Of a DNA stretch of 64,000 bases, positions 18,578 through 26,824 are shown one piece after another. Position numbers and translations under genes: made by a program. Within the stretch, counting starts at the first letter, position 1; every line of letters begins with the position of its first letter. The stretch is from Saccharopolyspora hordei (lineage in GTDB: Bacteria > Actinomycetota > Actinomycetes > Mycobacteriales > Pseudonocardiaceae), in the NCBI RefSeq assembly GCF_013410345.1, contig NZ_JACCFJ010000001.1, positions 4,878,501 through 4,942,500 of the forward strand. Direction: 5' to 3'. Under the pieces are notes generated by a model. The model had not been told where the DNA came from and ran no database searches. It worked only from the letters and a program-made list of their open reading frames with translations.

Positions 18578-19423
18578 TCAGCCGCAGTGCTCGAAGGGGC
18601 TCTCGTAGGACTGGGAGCCGACCGAGCCTCCCCACTTCACGCAGGTGGCACCGGCCTCTTGGCGGACCGGGCCCGCGTAGTAGGTGAAGTCACCGGAGTC
18701 GGTCGTCCGCTTCCCGCCCTGGACCTCCAGGAAGGCCGCCGTCGGGGACGCCTTGCCCAGCGAGGTCGACTTCAGCGTCACCACGCAGTTGTTCTTGTTC
18801 GAGCTGTTGTACAGCAGGTAGACCGTGCCGGCCCCGGACAGGCCCTTCTGGTCGATCACGCTGTAGCCCGAACCGCAGACCTCGGTCGGCGTGTACGGGT
18901 TGCCGCTGCAGTTGTTCTTGCTGGTGAACGGCGTCTTGGCGAAGTACGGCACGGCCACGCCGTTGAGCTTGGCCTTGACCACCGTCCCGTTCTGGCGCTG
19001 CTCGTAGTGCAGGTGCGGGCCGGTCACGCCACCGGTGGCGCCCGCGGTGCCGATCTTCGCGCCCTGGGAGACCTTCTGGCCCACCGAGACGGTCTGCGTG
19101 GACAGGTGGGCGTAGCGGGTGCGCCAGCCGCCGCCGTGGTCCAGTTCGATCCAGCGGCCGTAGCTGGTGTTGCCCTCGTTGGCGACCCGGGTGACCGTGC
19201 CCGCCGCCGAGGCGAGCACCGGCATGCCGGTGATGCCGTCCTTCTGGAAGTCCACCGAGTTCGCCGGGTTGTGGCCGCTGAAGGTCGCGGCCGTCACCGT
19301 GACGCCGCACTTGAACGGGACCTGGAAGTTCGGCGCGGCGGACGCGGGCGCCTGTCCGAGCCCGACCACGCCGAGTGCCGCGAGCGCGACTGCCGCCACG
19401 CCCGAACCTAATCGACGCAACAT
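18578..19423 (-). CDS. Secreted M23-family peptidase-like protein
   Basis: 281 residues with a clear signal peptide (RRLGSGVAAVALAALGVV... APASA, cleavage near 29). The exported part contains a LytM/M23 fold: GHNPANSVDF gives the HxxxxxxxD zinc ligands and PHLHYE the HxH. GxxGxxTGPHLH context and the AGTVTRVA/VSVGQKVSQGAKIG strands are typical. The C-terminal ~110 residues (PTEVCGSGYSVIDQKGL onward) are a Cys-containing beta-rich domain common in actinomycete secreted proteases of this type. Likely a peptidoglycan or protein endopeptidase. GGAGG six bases before the ATG. Cotranscription with neighbours not evident. Confidence 0.85.
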   Translation of the reverse strand: MLRRLGSGVAAVALAALGVVGLGQAPASAAPNFQVPFKCGVTVTAATFSGHNPANSVDFQKDGITGMPVLASAAGTVTRVANEGNTSYGRWIELDHGGGWRTRYAHLSTQTVSVGQKVSQGAKIGTAGATGGVTGPHLHYEQRQNGTVVKAKLNGVAVPYFAKTPFTSKNNCSGNPYTPTEVCGSGYSVIDQKGLSGAGTVYLLYNSSNKNNCVVTLKSTSLGKASPTAAFLEVQGGKRTTDSGDFTYYAGPVRQEAGATCVKWGGSVGSQSYESPFEHCG

Positions 19424-19493
19424 GAACCACCTCCAGAGTTCAGTTCAGGGAGGGATCCATGCGATCACGACGATCCTGGGAAGAACAGACCTG

Positions 19494-21071
19494 TTAGGCG
19501 GATTCTTGGTTAATCCTTCCCAACCACACCGTGGTCGCGCCGGGCAGCACGCCGTCCCAACTGGTCGCGGCGTCGCTGCGGCACAGCAGGCCACCGGGCA
19601 GGTCCAGGGAGACGGGTTCCGCGCCGAAGTTCGTGGCGCACACGAAGTCCGCGCCCCGGCGGAAGACCAGCACGCCCTCCGGGGCGTCCAGCCACTCCAG
19701 CTCCCCGTCACCGAGGGCCGGGTGCGCGCGCCGCAGCGCCAGGGCGTCGCGGTAGGTGCGCAGCACCGAGCCCTCGGTGCGCGCCTGCGCGGCCACCGTG
19801 GCGCTCGCCCACTCCGCGGGCGCCGGCAGCCAGCTCTTCCCCGTGCTGAAGCCGAACGGCGGCTCGTCGCCCGACCACGGCATCGGCACCCGGCAGCCGT
19901 CGCGGCCCGGGTCGGTGCCGCCGGAGCGCTTCCAGATCGGGTCCTGGCGGGCCTCGTCGGGCAGCTCCAGCACTTCCGGCAGCCCGAGCTCCTCGCCCTG
20001 GTAGACGTAGACCGCTCCGGGCAGCGCGAAGCTGAACAGCGCCGCGGCCCGGGCCCGCCGCAGGCCGAGCTCGCCGCCGCCGTAGCGGGTCACCGGGCGC
20101 TGCACGTCGTGGTTGCCGAGCACCCACGTGGTGGTGGCGCCGACCGCCGCGGTGGTGGCCAGGGACTCCTCGACCACCCGCCGGAAGTCCGGGGCCGACC
20201 AGGGCACTTCGAGCAGCGCGAAGTTGAAGGCCTGGTGCAGCTCGTCGGGCCGCACGTACCGGGCCAGCCGTTCGCTCGTCGACGCCCACGCCTCGGCCAC
20301 CCCGATGCGCGTCCCCTCGTAGGAGTCGAACAGCTGCCGCCAGTCGCGGTAGATGTCGTGCACCTCGTCCTGGTCGAAGTACGGCAGCTCCCCGCGCCCC
20401 AGCAGGGAGATCTGCCCGTCCAGCCCGGTGTCCGGCAGGTCGGGGTGCTTGATCATGCCGTGCGCGACGTCGATGCGGAACCCGTCGACGCCCCGGTCCA
20501 GCCAGAACTCGAGCACCTTGCGGAAGGACTCGCGCACCTGCGGGTTGCGCCAGTTCAGGTCGGGCTGCCGCGGGTCGAACAGGTGCAGGTACCACTGGCC
20601 GTCGGCGACCCTGGTCCAGGCCGGGCCGCCGAAGACCGACTCCCAGTCGTTGGGCGGCAGTTCGCCGTGCTCGCCCCGGCCGTCGCGGAACAGGTACCGC
20701 TCGCGGGCGGGATCGCCGGGCGCGGCGGCCAGCGCCTCGACGAACCACGGGTGCTCGTCGGAGGTGTGGTTGGGCACCACGTCGACGATGACCCGCAGGC
20801 CGAGCTCGTGCGCCTGGGCCAGCAGCGCGTCGAAGTCGGCGAGGGACCCGAACAGCGGGTCCACGTCGCAGTAGTCGGCCACGTCGTACCCGCCGTCGGC
20901 CATCGGCGAGGGGTAGAACGGGGTCAGCCACACGGCGTCCACGCCGAGGTCCACCAGGTGCGGCAGCCGGTCGCGGATCCCGGCGAGGTCGCCGACCCCG
21001 TCACCGTCTCCGTCGGCGAAGCTGCGCACGTAGATCTGGTACACGACGGCGTCACGCCACCACTTCGTCAT
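19494..21071 (-). CDS. aglA: GH13 alpha-glucosidase (oligo-1,6-/alpha-1,4-glucosidase type)
   Basis: Cytoplasmic enzyme releasing glucose from imported malto- or isomalto-oligosaccharides. 525 residues, no signal peptide. The N-terminus WWRDAVVYQIYVRSFAD and GH13 regions I-IV are intact: DVVPNH, GFRIDVAHG (nucleophile Asp), GVAEAW (acid/base Glu) and LGNHDVQR. Short linker specificity residues were not assigned. GAGGAG five bases before the ATG. It lies 39 bp downstream of the LacI-type gene and is probably cotranscribed with it, divergent from the ABC importer genes. Confidence 0.93.
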   Translation of the reverse strand: MTKWWRDAVVYQIYVRSFADGDGDGVGDLAGIRDRLPHLVDLGVDAVWLTPFYPSPMADGGYDVADYCDVDPLFGSLADFDALLAQAHELGLRVIVDVVPNHTSDEHPWFVEALAAAPGDPARERYLFRDGRGEHGELPPNDWESVFGGPAWTRVADGQWYLHLFDPRQPDLNWRNPQVRESFRKVLEFWLDRGVDGFRIDVAHGMIKHPDLPDTGLDGQISLLGRGELPYFDQDEVHDIYRDWRQLFDSYEGTRIGVAEAWASTSERLARYVRPDELHQAFNFALLEVPWSAPDFRRVVEESLATTAAVGATTTWVLGNHDVQRPVTRYGGGELGLRRARAAALFSFALPGAVYVYQGEELGLPEVLELPDEARQDPIWKRSGGTDPGRDGCRVPMPWSGDEPPFGFSTGKSWLPAPAEWASATVAAQARTEGSVLRTYRDALALRRAHPALGDGELEWLDAPEGVLVFRRGADFVCATNFGAEPVSLDLPGGLLCRSDAATSWDGVLPGATTVWLGRINQESA

Positions 21072-21110
21072 CCCTGCTCCTCGTGAGGTCGCGGCACGGC
21101 AGCCCGGCGG

Positions 21111-22133
21111 TCACAGCGGCCGGGTGGATTCGCGGACGATCAGGTTCGGCCGGAACATGCGGCTGAAGTTGGTCGAGGTCCGCGGCGGCTCGTCCGGGTC
21201 GAGCTGGCGGGTCAGCTCGTCGACGGCCGCGGCGGCCATGTCGCGGATCGGCTGGGCCAGCGTGGTCAGCGCGGGCTGGCAGTACGCGGCCAGCGGGATG
21301 TCGTCGAAGCCGACCACCGAGACGTCCTCCGGCGTGCCCAGTCCGCGCCGGCGCGCCTCCCGCATCGCGCCGAGCGCCATGACGTCGGAGGAGCACAGCA
21401 CCGCGGTCGGGCGCGGGCCGTCGAGCAGTTCGCCCATCGCCTGCGCGCCGCCCTCCGCCCCGAACGGCGCGTGGGCGACCAGGTCCGCGCTCGGCTCCAC
21501 CCCGGCCTCCTCCAGCGCCGCTGCCCAGCCGGCCCGCTTCATCCGGGACGGCAGGGCGCGCGCCGGGCCGCTGACGAAGCCGATGCGGCGGTGGCCCAGT
21601 TCCAGCAGGTGCCGCGCCGCGGTGTACCCGGCCAGGTGCTCGTCGACGGTGATGTCCGGGACGTCCAGGCTCGGCGCGCTGCCGTTGACGAAGACCATCC
21701 GGATGCCTTCGGCGCGCAGCTTCTCGTAGTAGCCCCGGCTGCGGCGCTCGTCGTTGTCCGGGTTGGCGATCTCCGGCGAGACGAAGACCATGCCCTCGAC
21801 CCCGCGGGCCACCAGCATCCGCACGTAGTCCTTCTCCGTCATCGCCGCCCGGGTGTTGCACAGCAGCGACGAGTAGCCCGCCAGCGAGGCGCGGCTCTCC
21901 AGCGCCTCGGCGAAGGCGGGGAACACCGGGTTGGTCAGCTCCGGCACGAGCAGCCCGATGACCCCGGTGCGACGCAGCGCCCCGGTGCCGCGCGCGGTGT
22001 GCGGCATCTGGTTGAGCACCTCGAGGACGCGCTGCCGGGTCTCCTCCTTGATGCCCGCCTTGCGGTTGAGCACCCGGCTCACCGTGGACACGCTCACCCC
22101 TGCCGCCCGGGCGATCTCGGCCAGACCCGCCAC
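21111..22133 (-). CDS. LacI-family maltose/alpha-glucoside regulator
   Basis: Repressor controlling the adjacent importer and glucosidase. 340 residues: N-terminal LacI HTH (LAEIARAAG, VSVSTVSRVLN, residues 3-24) with the hinge region, then a periplasmic-binding-like sensor domain (GVIGLLVPELTNPVFPAF, VVGFDDIPLAAYCQPALTT). GTG start at 22133 with AGGAG 7 nt upstream; upstream readings lack a ribosome site. Three 15-bp operator-like sites at its own promoter, the importer promoter and the amylase promoter fit the AglR/MalR class of streptomycetes. The inducer is inferred. Confidence 0.9.
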   Translation of the reverse strand: MAGLAEIARAAGVSVSTVSRVLNRKAGIKEETRQRVLEVLNQMPHTARGTGALRRTGVIGLLVPELTNPVFPAFAEALESRASLAGYSSLLCNTRAAMTEKDYVRMLVARGVEGMVFVSPEIANPDNDERRSRGYYEKLRAEGIRMVFVNGSAPSLDVPDITVDEHLAGYTAARHLLELGHRRIGFVSGPARALPSRMKRAGWAAALEEAGVEPSADLVAHAPFGAEGGAQAMGELLDGPRPTAVLCSSDVMALGAMREARRRGLGTPEDVSVVGFDDIPLAAYCQPALTTLAQPIRDMAAAAVDELTRQLDPDEPPRTSTNFSRMFRPNLIVRESTRPL

Positions 22134-22186
22134 TGCTCCGCTCCTGTCGCGCTGGAACCACCTGTCGCCACGATCCTGCACGTGAC

Positions 22187-22201
22187 CGCAATGTTTTGCA
22201 A
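22187..22201. promoter_or_regulatory. Operator A, LacI-type, ahead of the regulator gene
   Basis: Minus strand TTGCAAAACATTGCG, 54 bp upstream of the LacI-type GTG. It matches the site at the amylase promoter in 12 of 15 positions; likely autoregulatory. Confidence 0.6.
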
Positions 22202-22252
22202 ACGACCTGTTCCGATCGCGGCCTCTCTGGTGACGGTTTTCCACCAAGAGCC

Positions 22253-22280
22253 TTGACGTTCACCACATCTGGGGTATGCA
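22253..22280 (+). promoter_or_regulatory. Promoter of the sugar ABC importer genes
   Basis: TTGACG (22253-22258), 16-bp spacer, TATGCA (22275-22280). The expected start point near 22287 is just upstream of operator B. Confidence 0.55.
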
Positions 22281-22296
22281 ATCTAACGCCAAGCGC

Positions 22297-22311
22297 TCGC
22301 AAAAACTTGCA
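22297..22311. promoter_or_regulatory. Operator B, LacI-type, at the importer promoter
   Basis: TCGCAAAAACTTGCA, 13 of 15 identical to the amylase site at 28364-28378. Placed between the predicted start point and the AGGAGG of the binding-protein gene, a position suited to blocking transcription. Confidence 0.7.
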
Positions 22312-22325
22312 CACAGGAGGCCATG

Positions 22326-23555
22326 ATGAGACGCAAGGCCACGGTCGGCGCCGCCCTGGGCCTGGTCGGCGCGCTCGCCGCGGGGTGCGGCGGCAGCAGC
22401 GGCGACCCCGGCGAGGTCGTCTTCTGGGACACCAGCGGCCCGGCCGAGAGCGGGGTGTTCCAGGAGGTCGCCACCGACTGCGCGCGGACCGGCGGCTACC
22501 GGGTGCGCGTCGAGACCGTCTCCTTCGACCAGGCGCTGAACAACTACAAGACCGCCGCGCAGGGCGGGCAGGGCCCGGACGTGCTGCGCGCCGACGTCGG
22601 CTGGGTCGCGCAGCTCGCGCAGGCCGGGCTCATCCAGGACCTGACGGGCACTCCCCTGGCCGCCGACACCGCCGACTTCCTGCCCGCCCCGCTGGCCTCC
22701 ACCCAGCACGAGGGCAAGACCTACGCCGTCCCGCAGGTCACCGACGCGCTCGCGCTGTTCTACAACAAGGCACAGCTGGCGCAGGCCGGCGTCGAACCGC
22801 CGAAGACCTGGGAGGAGCTGAAGCAGATCGCGCCCCAGCTCGGCGGCGACCGGGCGCTGTTCCTCAACAACGACGAGTACTACGCGCTGCCGTTCCTCTA
22901 CAGCCAGGGCGGCGACCTGCTCGACGTCGACTCCCGCACCATCACGGTGAACTCGCCGGAGGCGGTGCGCGGCGTGCAGGTGGCCAAGGACCTGCTCGAC
23001 GCCGGGGCCGCCCGCACCGCGCTCGACCAGCCGAACTCCTACACCACGATGAAGGCCGCGTTCACCTCCGGCGACGTGGCGATGGTGGTCGACGGGCCGT
23101 GGGCGGTCCCCGAGTACACCCAGTCCGGGCAGTTCGCCGACCCGGCCAACCTCGGCATCGCACCGCTGCCCGGGAAGGGCACCTCGCCGGTCGGCGGCCA
23201 CGACTACGTGATCCGGCAGGGCAGCGACGCCACCGAGGCCTCCATCAAGTTCGTGCAGTGCATGAGCAGCACCGAGAACCAGGCGAAGATCGCCGCGCGG
23301 CTCGCCCTGCTGCCCACCCGGCAGTCCGCCTACGACGACCCGGCGGTGGCGCAGCACCCGGTGGTCTCGGCGTTCCGGCCGCTGGTGGCCGACACCCACG
23401 ACCGGCCGTGGATCCCGGAGAACGCCGAGCTGCTGGAACCGCTGCAGACCGCCTACGCCGACATCCTGGCCGGCCGCAAGGAGACCGGCGCCGCGCTCGA
23501 CGAGCTCGCGCGCACCTACCAGACCTCCGTCGTCCCCGACTACGCCCAGCGCTGA
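22326..23555 (+). CDS. Maltose/alpha-glucoside ABC transporter substrate-binding lipoprotein
   Basis: Extracytoplasmic family-1 sugar-binding protein. 409 residues: short signal with lipobox LAAGC (Cys19), then the mature domain with VVFWDTSGP, ADVGWVAQLAQAGLIQDL, YNKAQLAQAGVEPPKTWEEL and a C-terminal AYADILAG segment typical of MalE/AglE. The ATG at 22326 is preferred over the ATG at 22323: AGGAGG at 22315-22320 lies 5 nt from it, only 2 nt from the other. First gene of a three-gene unit with the two permeases. Ligand (maltose, trehalose or other alpha-glucoside) is inferred from the adjacent glucosidase. Confidence 0.9.
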   Translation: MRRKATVGAALGLVGALAAGCGGSSGDPGEVVFWDTSGPAESGVFQEVATDCARTGGYRVRVETVSFDQALNNYKTAAQGGQGPDVLRADVGWVAQLAQAGLIQDLTGTPLAADTADFLPAPLASTQHEGKTYAVPQVTDALALFYNKAQLAQAGVEPPKTWEELKQIAPQLGGDRALFLNNDEYYALPFLYSQGGDLLDVDSRTITVNSPEAVRGVQVAKDLLDAGAARTALDQPNSYTTMKAAFTSGDVAMVVDGPWAVPEYTQSGQFADPANLGIAPLPGKGTSPVGGHDYVIRQGSDATEASIKFVQCMSSTENQAKIAARLALLPTRQSAYDDPAVAQHPVVSAFRPLVADTHDRPWIPENAELLEPLQTAYADILAGRKETGAALDELARTYQTSVVPDYAQR

Positions 23556-23563
23556 GGCCCGAG

Positions 23564-24487
23564 ATGCGACTGCGGAACCTGCTGGCGCGGCACTGGTTCG
23601 CCTACGCGATGGTCGCCCCCGTCGTGGCGGTGCTCGCGCTGCTCGTCGTCTTCCCCCTGCTGCAGGGGCTGTTCTTCACGTTCACCGACATCAACGACAC
23701 CACCATCGCCAACCCGGTGCTGGACCGCGAGGCGAGCTACGAGTTCGTCGGGCTCGACAACTACCTCAACGTGCTGTCCGGGGACCCGGCGCACGGCTCG
23801 TTCTGGGCGACCCTGCTGCGCACCGTCATCTGGACCGGGGCGTGCGTGGTCTGCCACTACGTGATCGGCCTGGCGCTGGCCGTGCTGCTCAACCGGCAGC
23901 TGCGGTTCCGCGGGCTGTACCGGGTGCTGCTGATCCTGCCGTGGGCGGTGCCGGTGTTCATCAGCGCCTTCGCCTGGCGGTACCTGTTCAACTCCGAGTA
24001 CGGGCTGGTCAACCGGGTGCTGGAGGCGGTGGGACTGCCGGCGCAGGTGTGGCTGGGGCAGTCCGACCTGGCGCTGGTGTCGGTGGTCGTGGTCAACGTC
24101 TGGCTGGGCGTGCCGTTCATGATGGTGGCGCTGCTGGGCGGCCTGCAGTCCATCCCGTCCGACCTGTACGAGGCGGCCGAGATCGACGGGGCGTCGGCGT
24201 GGCAGCGGTTCGTGCACGTGACGCTGCCGGGCCTGCGGTCGGTGTCGAGCTCGGTGGTGCTGCTCGGGGTGATCTGGACGTTCAACATGTTCCCGGTCAT
24301 CTACCTGATCACCGAGAACAACCCGCACACCCGGATCCTGGTCACCTACGCCTTCGAGCGGTTCTTCTCCGGCGCGACCCGCGACTACGCCCTCGCGTCG
24401 ACCTACGGCGTGCTGATCCTGTCGGTCCTGCTGGTGTTCGCCGCCGTCTACCGCCGCGCGATGCGCCGGCAGGGGGAGGTGCTGTGA
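23564..24487 (+). CDS. Sugar ABC transporter permease, MalF type
   Basis: Inner-membrane permease subunit, 307 residues with six membrane helices. The EAA loop (YEAAEIDGASAWQRFVHVTLP, near residue 205) contacts the ATPase. No Shine-Dalgarno stronger than GAG before the ATG; the start lies 8 bp after the binding-protein stop, implying translational coupling. Its stop is one base before the next ATG. Confidence 0.93.
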   Translation: MRLRNLLARHWFAYAMVAPVVAVLALLVVFPLLQGLFFTFTDINDTTIANPVLDREASYEFVGLDNYLNVLSGDPAHGSFWATLLRTVIWTGACVVCHYVIGLALAVLLNRQLRFRGLYRVLLILPWAVPVFISAFAWRYLFNSEYGLVNRVLEAVGLPAQVWLGQSDLALVSVVVVNVWLGVPFMMVALLGGLQSIPSDLYEAAEIDGASAWQRFVHVTLPGLRSVSSSVVLLGVIWTFNMFPVIYLITENNPHTRILVTYAFERFFSGATRDYALASTYGVLILSVLLVFAAVYRRAMRRQGEVL

Positions 24488-24488
24488 G

Positions 24489-25379
24489 ATGACGATCGAA
24501 GCGGCCTCGTTGCGCGCCACACCGGCCACCGCCCGGCCGGTGTCCCGGCGCAAGCGGTCCGTCGCGGCCAGCGTCGGCCTGCACACCGCCCTGGTGGTGG
24601 CCTCGCTGATCGCGGTGTTCCCGGTCTTCTGGGTGGTCGTGGTGTCGTTCAAGCCGGACGCCGAGGCCATCGCCCCGACACTGTCCGGTGAGACCACAGT
24701 GGACAACTACCGGGACGTGCTGTCCGGCGCCAAGGGCGCGTTCCTGAGCTGGTTCGGCAACTCGGTGCTCATCGCGGCGCTGACCACGGTGCTCGGGGTG
24801 CTGCTGGCGGCCACCACCGCCTACGCGGCCAGCCGGTTCCGCTTCCCCGGCCGGCAGTGGCTGCTGCTGTCGTTCCTGGTGGTGCAGATGTTCCCGTTCG
24901 CGGTGCTCATCGTGCCGCTGTACAACGTCCTGCTGACGCTGGGCCTGCAGGGCAGCGCGCTCGGCCTGGTGCTGGTCTACTGCAGCACCGCGATCCCGTT
25001 CTGCACCTACATGCTCAAGGGCTACTTCGACGGGATCCCCCGCGAGATCGACGAAGCCGGGCGGGTGGACGGACTCTCGCCGTTCGGGGTGTTCTGGCGG
25101 CTGGTGCTGCCGCTGGCCCGGCCGGGGCTGGCGGTGACCGCGTTCTACTCGTTCATCGTGGCCTGGAGCGAGGTGGCCTTCGCCTCGGCGTTCCTGTCCG
25201 CCGAGGACCGGTCGAAGACCCTCGCCGTCGGCCTGCAGGTGTTCGTGCAGCAGAACCGGGCCGAGTGGGGCCACCTGGCGGCGGCCTCGGTGCTGGTGGC
25301 CGTCCCGGCGGTGGTGGTGTTCTACCTGGTCCAGCGCTTCCTGGTCGGGGGCCTCACCGCGGGCAGCGTGAAGTCGTGA
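24489..25379 (+). CDS. Sugar ABC transporter permease, MalG type
   Basis: Second permease subunit, 296 residues, six membrane helices after a ~30-residue cytoplasmic tail (ATPATARPVSRRKRSVAASV). EAA loop: PREIDEAGRVDGLSPFGVFW near 190. Follows the MalF-type gene with one intervening base. No ATP-binding gene follows. In actinomycetes such importers commonly use a shared MsiK ATPase encoded elsewhere, which is the likely explanation here. Confidence 0.93.
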   Translation: MTIEAASLRATPATARPVSRRKRSVAASVGLHTALVVASLIAVFPVFWVVVVSFKPDAEAIAPTLSGETTVDNYRDVLSGAKGAFLSWFGNSVLIAALTTVLGVLLAATTAYAASRFRFPGRQWLLLSFLVVQMFPFAVLIVPLYNVLLTLGLQGSALGLVLVYCSTAIPFCTYMLKGYFDGIPREIDEAGRVDGLSPFGVFWRLVLPLARPGLAVTAFYSFIVAWSEVAFASAFLSAEDRSKTLAVGLQVFVQQNRAEWGHLAAASVLVAVPAVVVFYLVQRFLVGGLTAGSVKS

Positions 25380-25443
25380 GCGCCGGTGGCCGCCGCGCCC
25401 GCGGGACTCGTGCGGCCACCGGCGGCGGCACTACCCTGGGTGG

Positions 25444-26340
25444 ATGAACGCGTTCCCGCTCGGTGGTGCGACCACGATCCTCGACGGCGGTCTGGCCACC
25501 GAACTGGAGGCGCGCGGTCACGACCTCTCCGACGCGCTGTGGTCGGCCAGGTTGCTGGCCGACGCGCCGGAAGAGATCGTGGCCGCGCACGCGACGTTCT
25601 TCCGCGCCGGGGCCGACGTCGCCACCACGGCCAGCTACCAGGCCAGCTTCGAGGGCTTCGCGGCGCGCGGCATCGACCGCGGGGACGCCGCCGCGCTGAT
25701 GCGCCGCAGCGTGGAGCTGGCCCGGCTGGCCGGAGACGTGGAACCGGGGCGGCACCGGTGGGTGGCGGCGTCGATCGGCCCGTACGGCGCGATGCTCGCG
25801 GACGGCTCGGAGTACCGCGGCCGCTACGGCCGCACCCGGCGGGAACTGCGCGACTTCCACCGCCCGCGGATGGAGGTGCTGGCCGAGTCCCGCCCGGACG
25901 TCTTCGCGCTGGAGACCGTCCCGGACGTCGACGAGGCCGAGGCGCTGGTGGACGCGCTCGACGGGCTGGACGTGCCGGCCTGGCTGTCGTACACCGTCGA
26001 CGGCGACCGCACCCGGGCGGGGCAGCCGCTGGCGGAGGCGTTCGCGGTGGCCGAGCACGACGGCGTCGTCGCGGTCGGGGTCAACTGCTCCGCCCCGGAC
26101 GACGTGCTGCCCGCGATCGAGATCGCGCGCGTCACGACGACGAAACCGGTCGTGGTGTACCCGAACAGCGGTGAGGGCTGGGACGCGCAGCGGCAGGCCT
26201 GGACCGGCGAGTCGCGCTTGTCGCCGTCCCTCGCGCGCAGCTGGCGGGACGCCGGTGCGCAGCTGATCGGCGGCTGCTGCCGGGTGCGTCCCGACGACAT
26301 CTCGGCGATCGCCGAAGCGCTGCTCGACCCGGAGGGCTGA
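25444..26340 (+). CDS. mmuM: Homocysteine S-methyltransferase
   Basis: Transfers methyl from S-methylmethionine or SAM to homocysteine to give methionine. 298 residues, TIM-barrel. ILDGGLATELE at the N-terminus, the zinc Cys in VGVNCSAPDD (~215) and the CC pair in IGGCCRVRPDDI (~280) complete the Cys3 site. TACCCT (25432-25437) is 6 nt before the ATG, so the message is probably leaderless and separate from the importer unit 64 bp upstream. Confidence 0.93.
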   Translation: MNAFPLGGATTILDGGLATELEARGHDLSDALWSARLLADAPEEIVAAHATFFRAGADVATTASYQASFEGFAARGIDRGDAAALMRRSVELARLAGDVEPGRHRWVAASIGPYGAMLADGSEYRGRYGRTRRELRDFHRPRMEVLAESRPDVFALETVPDVDEAEALVDALDGLDVPAWLSYTVDGDRTRAGQPLAEAFAVAEHDGVVAVGVNCSAPDDVLPAIEIARVTTTKPVVVYPNSGEGWDAQRQAWTGESRLSPSLARSWRDAGAQLIGGCCRVRPDDISAIAEALLDPEG

Positions 26341-26341
26341 C

Positions 26342-26770
26342 AACCGGTCGCCCGCGCGCGATCGTCCGCTCCAACTGGAGCGCACCCGTTCCCAGGGGGG
26401 CGCGTGGTTCGGCTGCTTCTCCGGCGAGGACGACAGGCGGGTCCTGGCCGCACGCGTCGCCGCGACCGGGCGGGAGGTGTGCGGTGGAGCTGAACGACGT
26501 CGTCGCCCCCGCTACCTGCCCGCGGTGGTCCACGAGGTCGGCGAGGACGTGGTGGTCGGCCAGCACGACCTGGACCCGGTCGGCTTCCGCTCCCGGGGCG
26601 CGCGCACCGTCGTCCGCGGTGGCCGCGAGCGGACCGTCCGCTGGTCGGTCCGCTCGTGTGCACCGTCCCCGGAACTGCGGGACCGGTTGCGGCAGGCGGG
26701 TTCCCGCGACGTCCAGGCCCTCGGCGAGGACGGCGCCCCGCTGACCCGCGAGCACCGGCGGCGCGTCGTC
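26342..26770 (+). pseudogene. Decayed coding sequence between mmuM and the amylase gene
   Basis: 484 bp separate mmuM from the amylase stop. The plus strand here shows coding-like codons (G/C third positions) but no intact gene. One frame reads WFGCFSGEDDRRVLAARV, then a second reads VELNDVVAP from 26484, and the first resumes with RYLPAVVHEVGEDVVVGQHD and GFRSRGARTVVRGG. A small protein with two compensating frameshifts and no credible start fits best. The original family was not recognised. The end runs up to the amylase terminator hairpin. Confidence 0.45.
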
Positions 26771-26782
26771 ACCGCCCGCAGC

Positions 26783-26816
26783 GCACCCCGTGGTGCCGCG
26801 CGGCGCCACGGGGTGC
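26783..26816 (-). terminator. Amylase gene terminator
   Basis: 15-bp stem with one G-U pair (26783-26797 with 26802-26816) and a 4-nt loop, 8 bp past the amylase stop. Confidence 0.75.
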
Positions 26817-26824
26817 TCGGGAGC

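Noticed and set aside
25380..25443. SAM or cobalamin riboswitch ahead of mmuM (and of cobU)
   Set aside because: The gaps are too short (63 and 9 bp) and promoter elements sit directly at the start codons.
26484..26744. Possible intact small gene VELNDVVAP...
   Set aside because: After nine or ten sensible codons the frame becomes Arg/Ser/Thr-rich while the protein-like signal continues in another frame; treated as part of a decayed gene.
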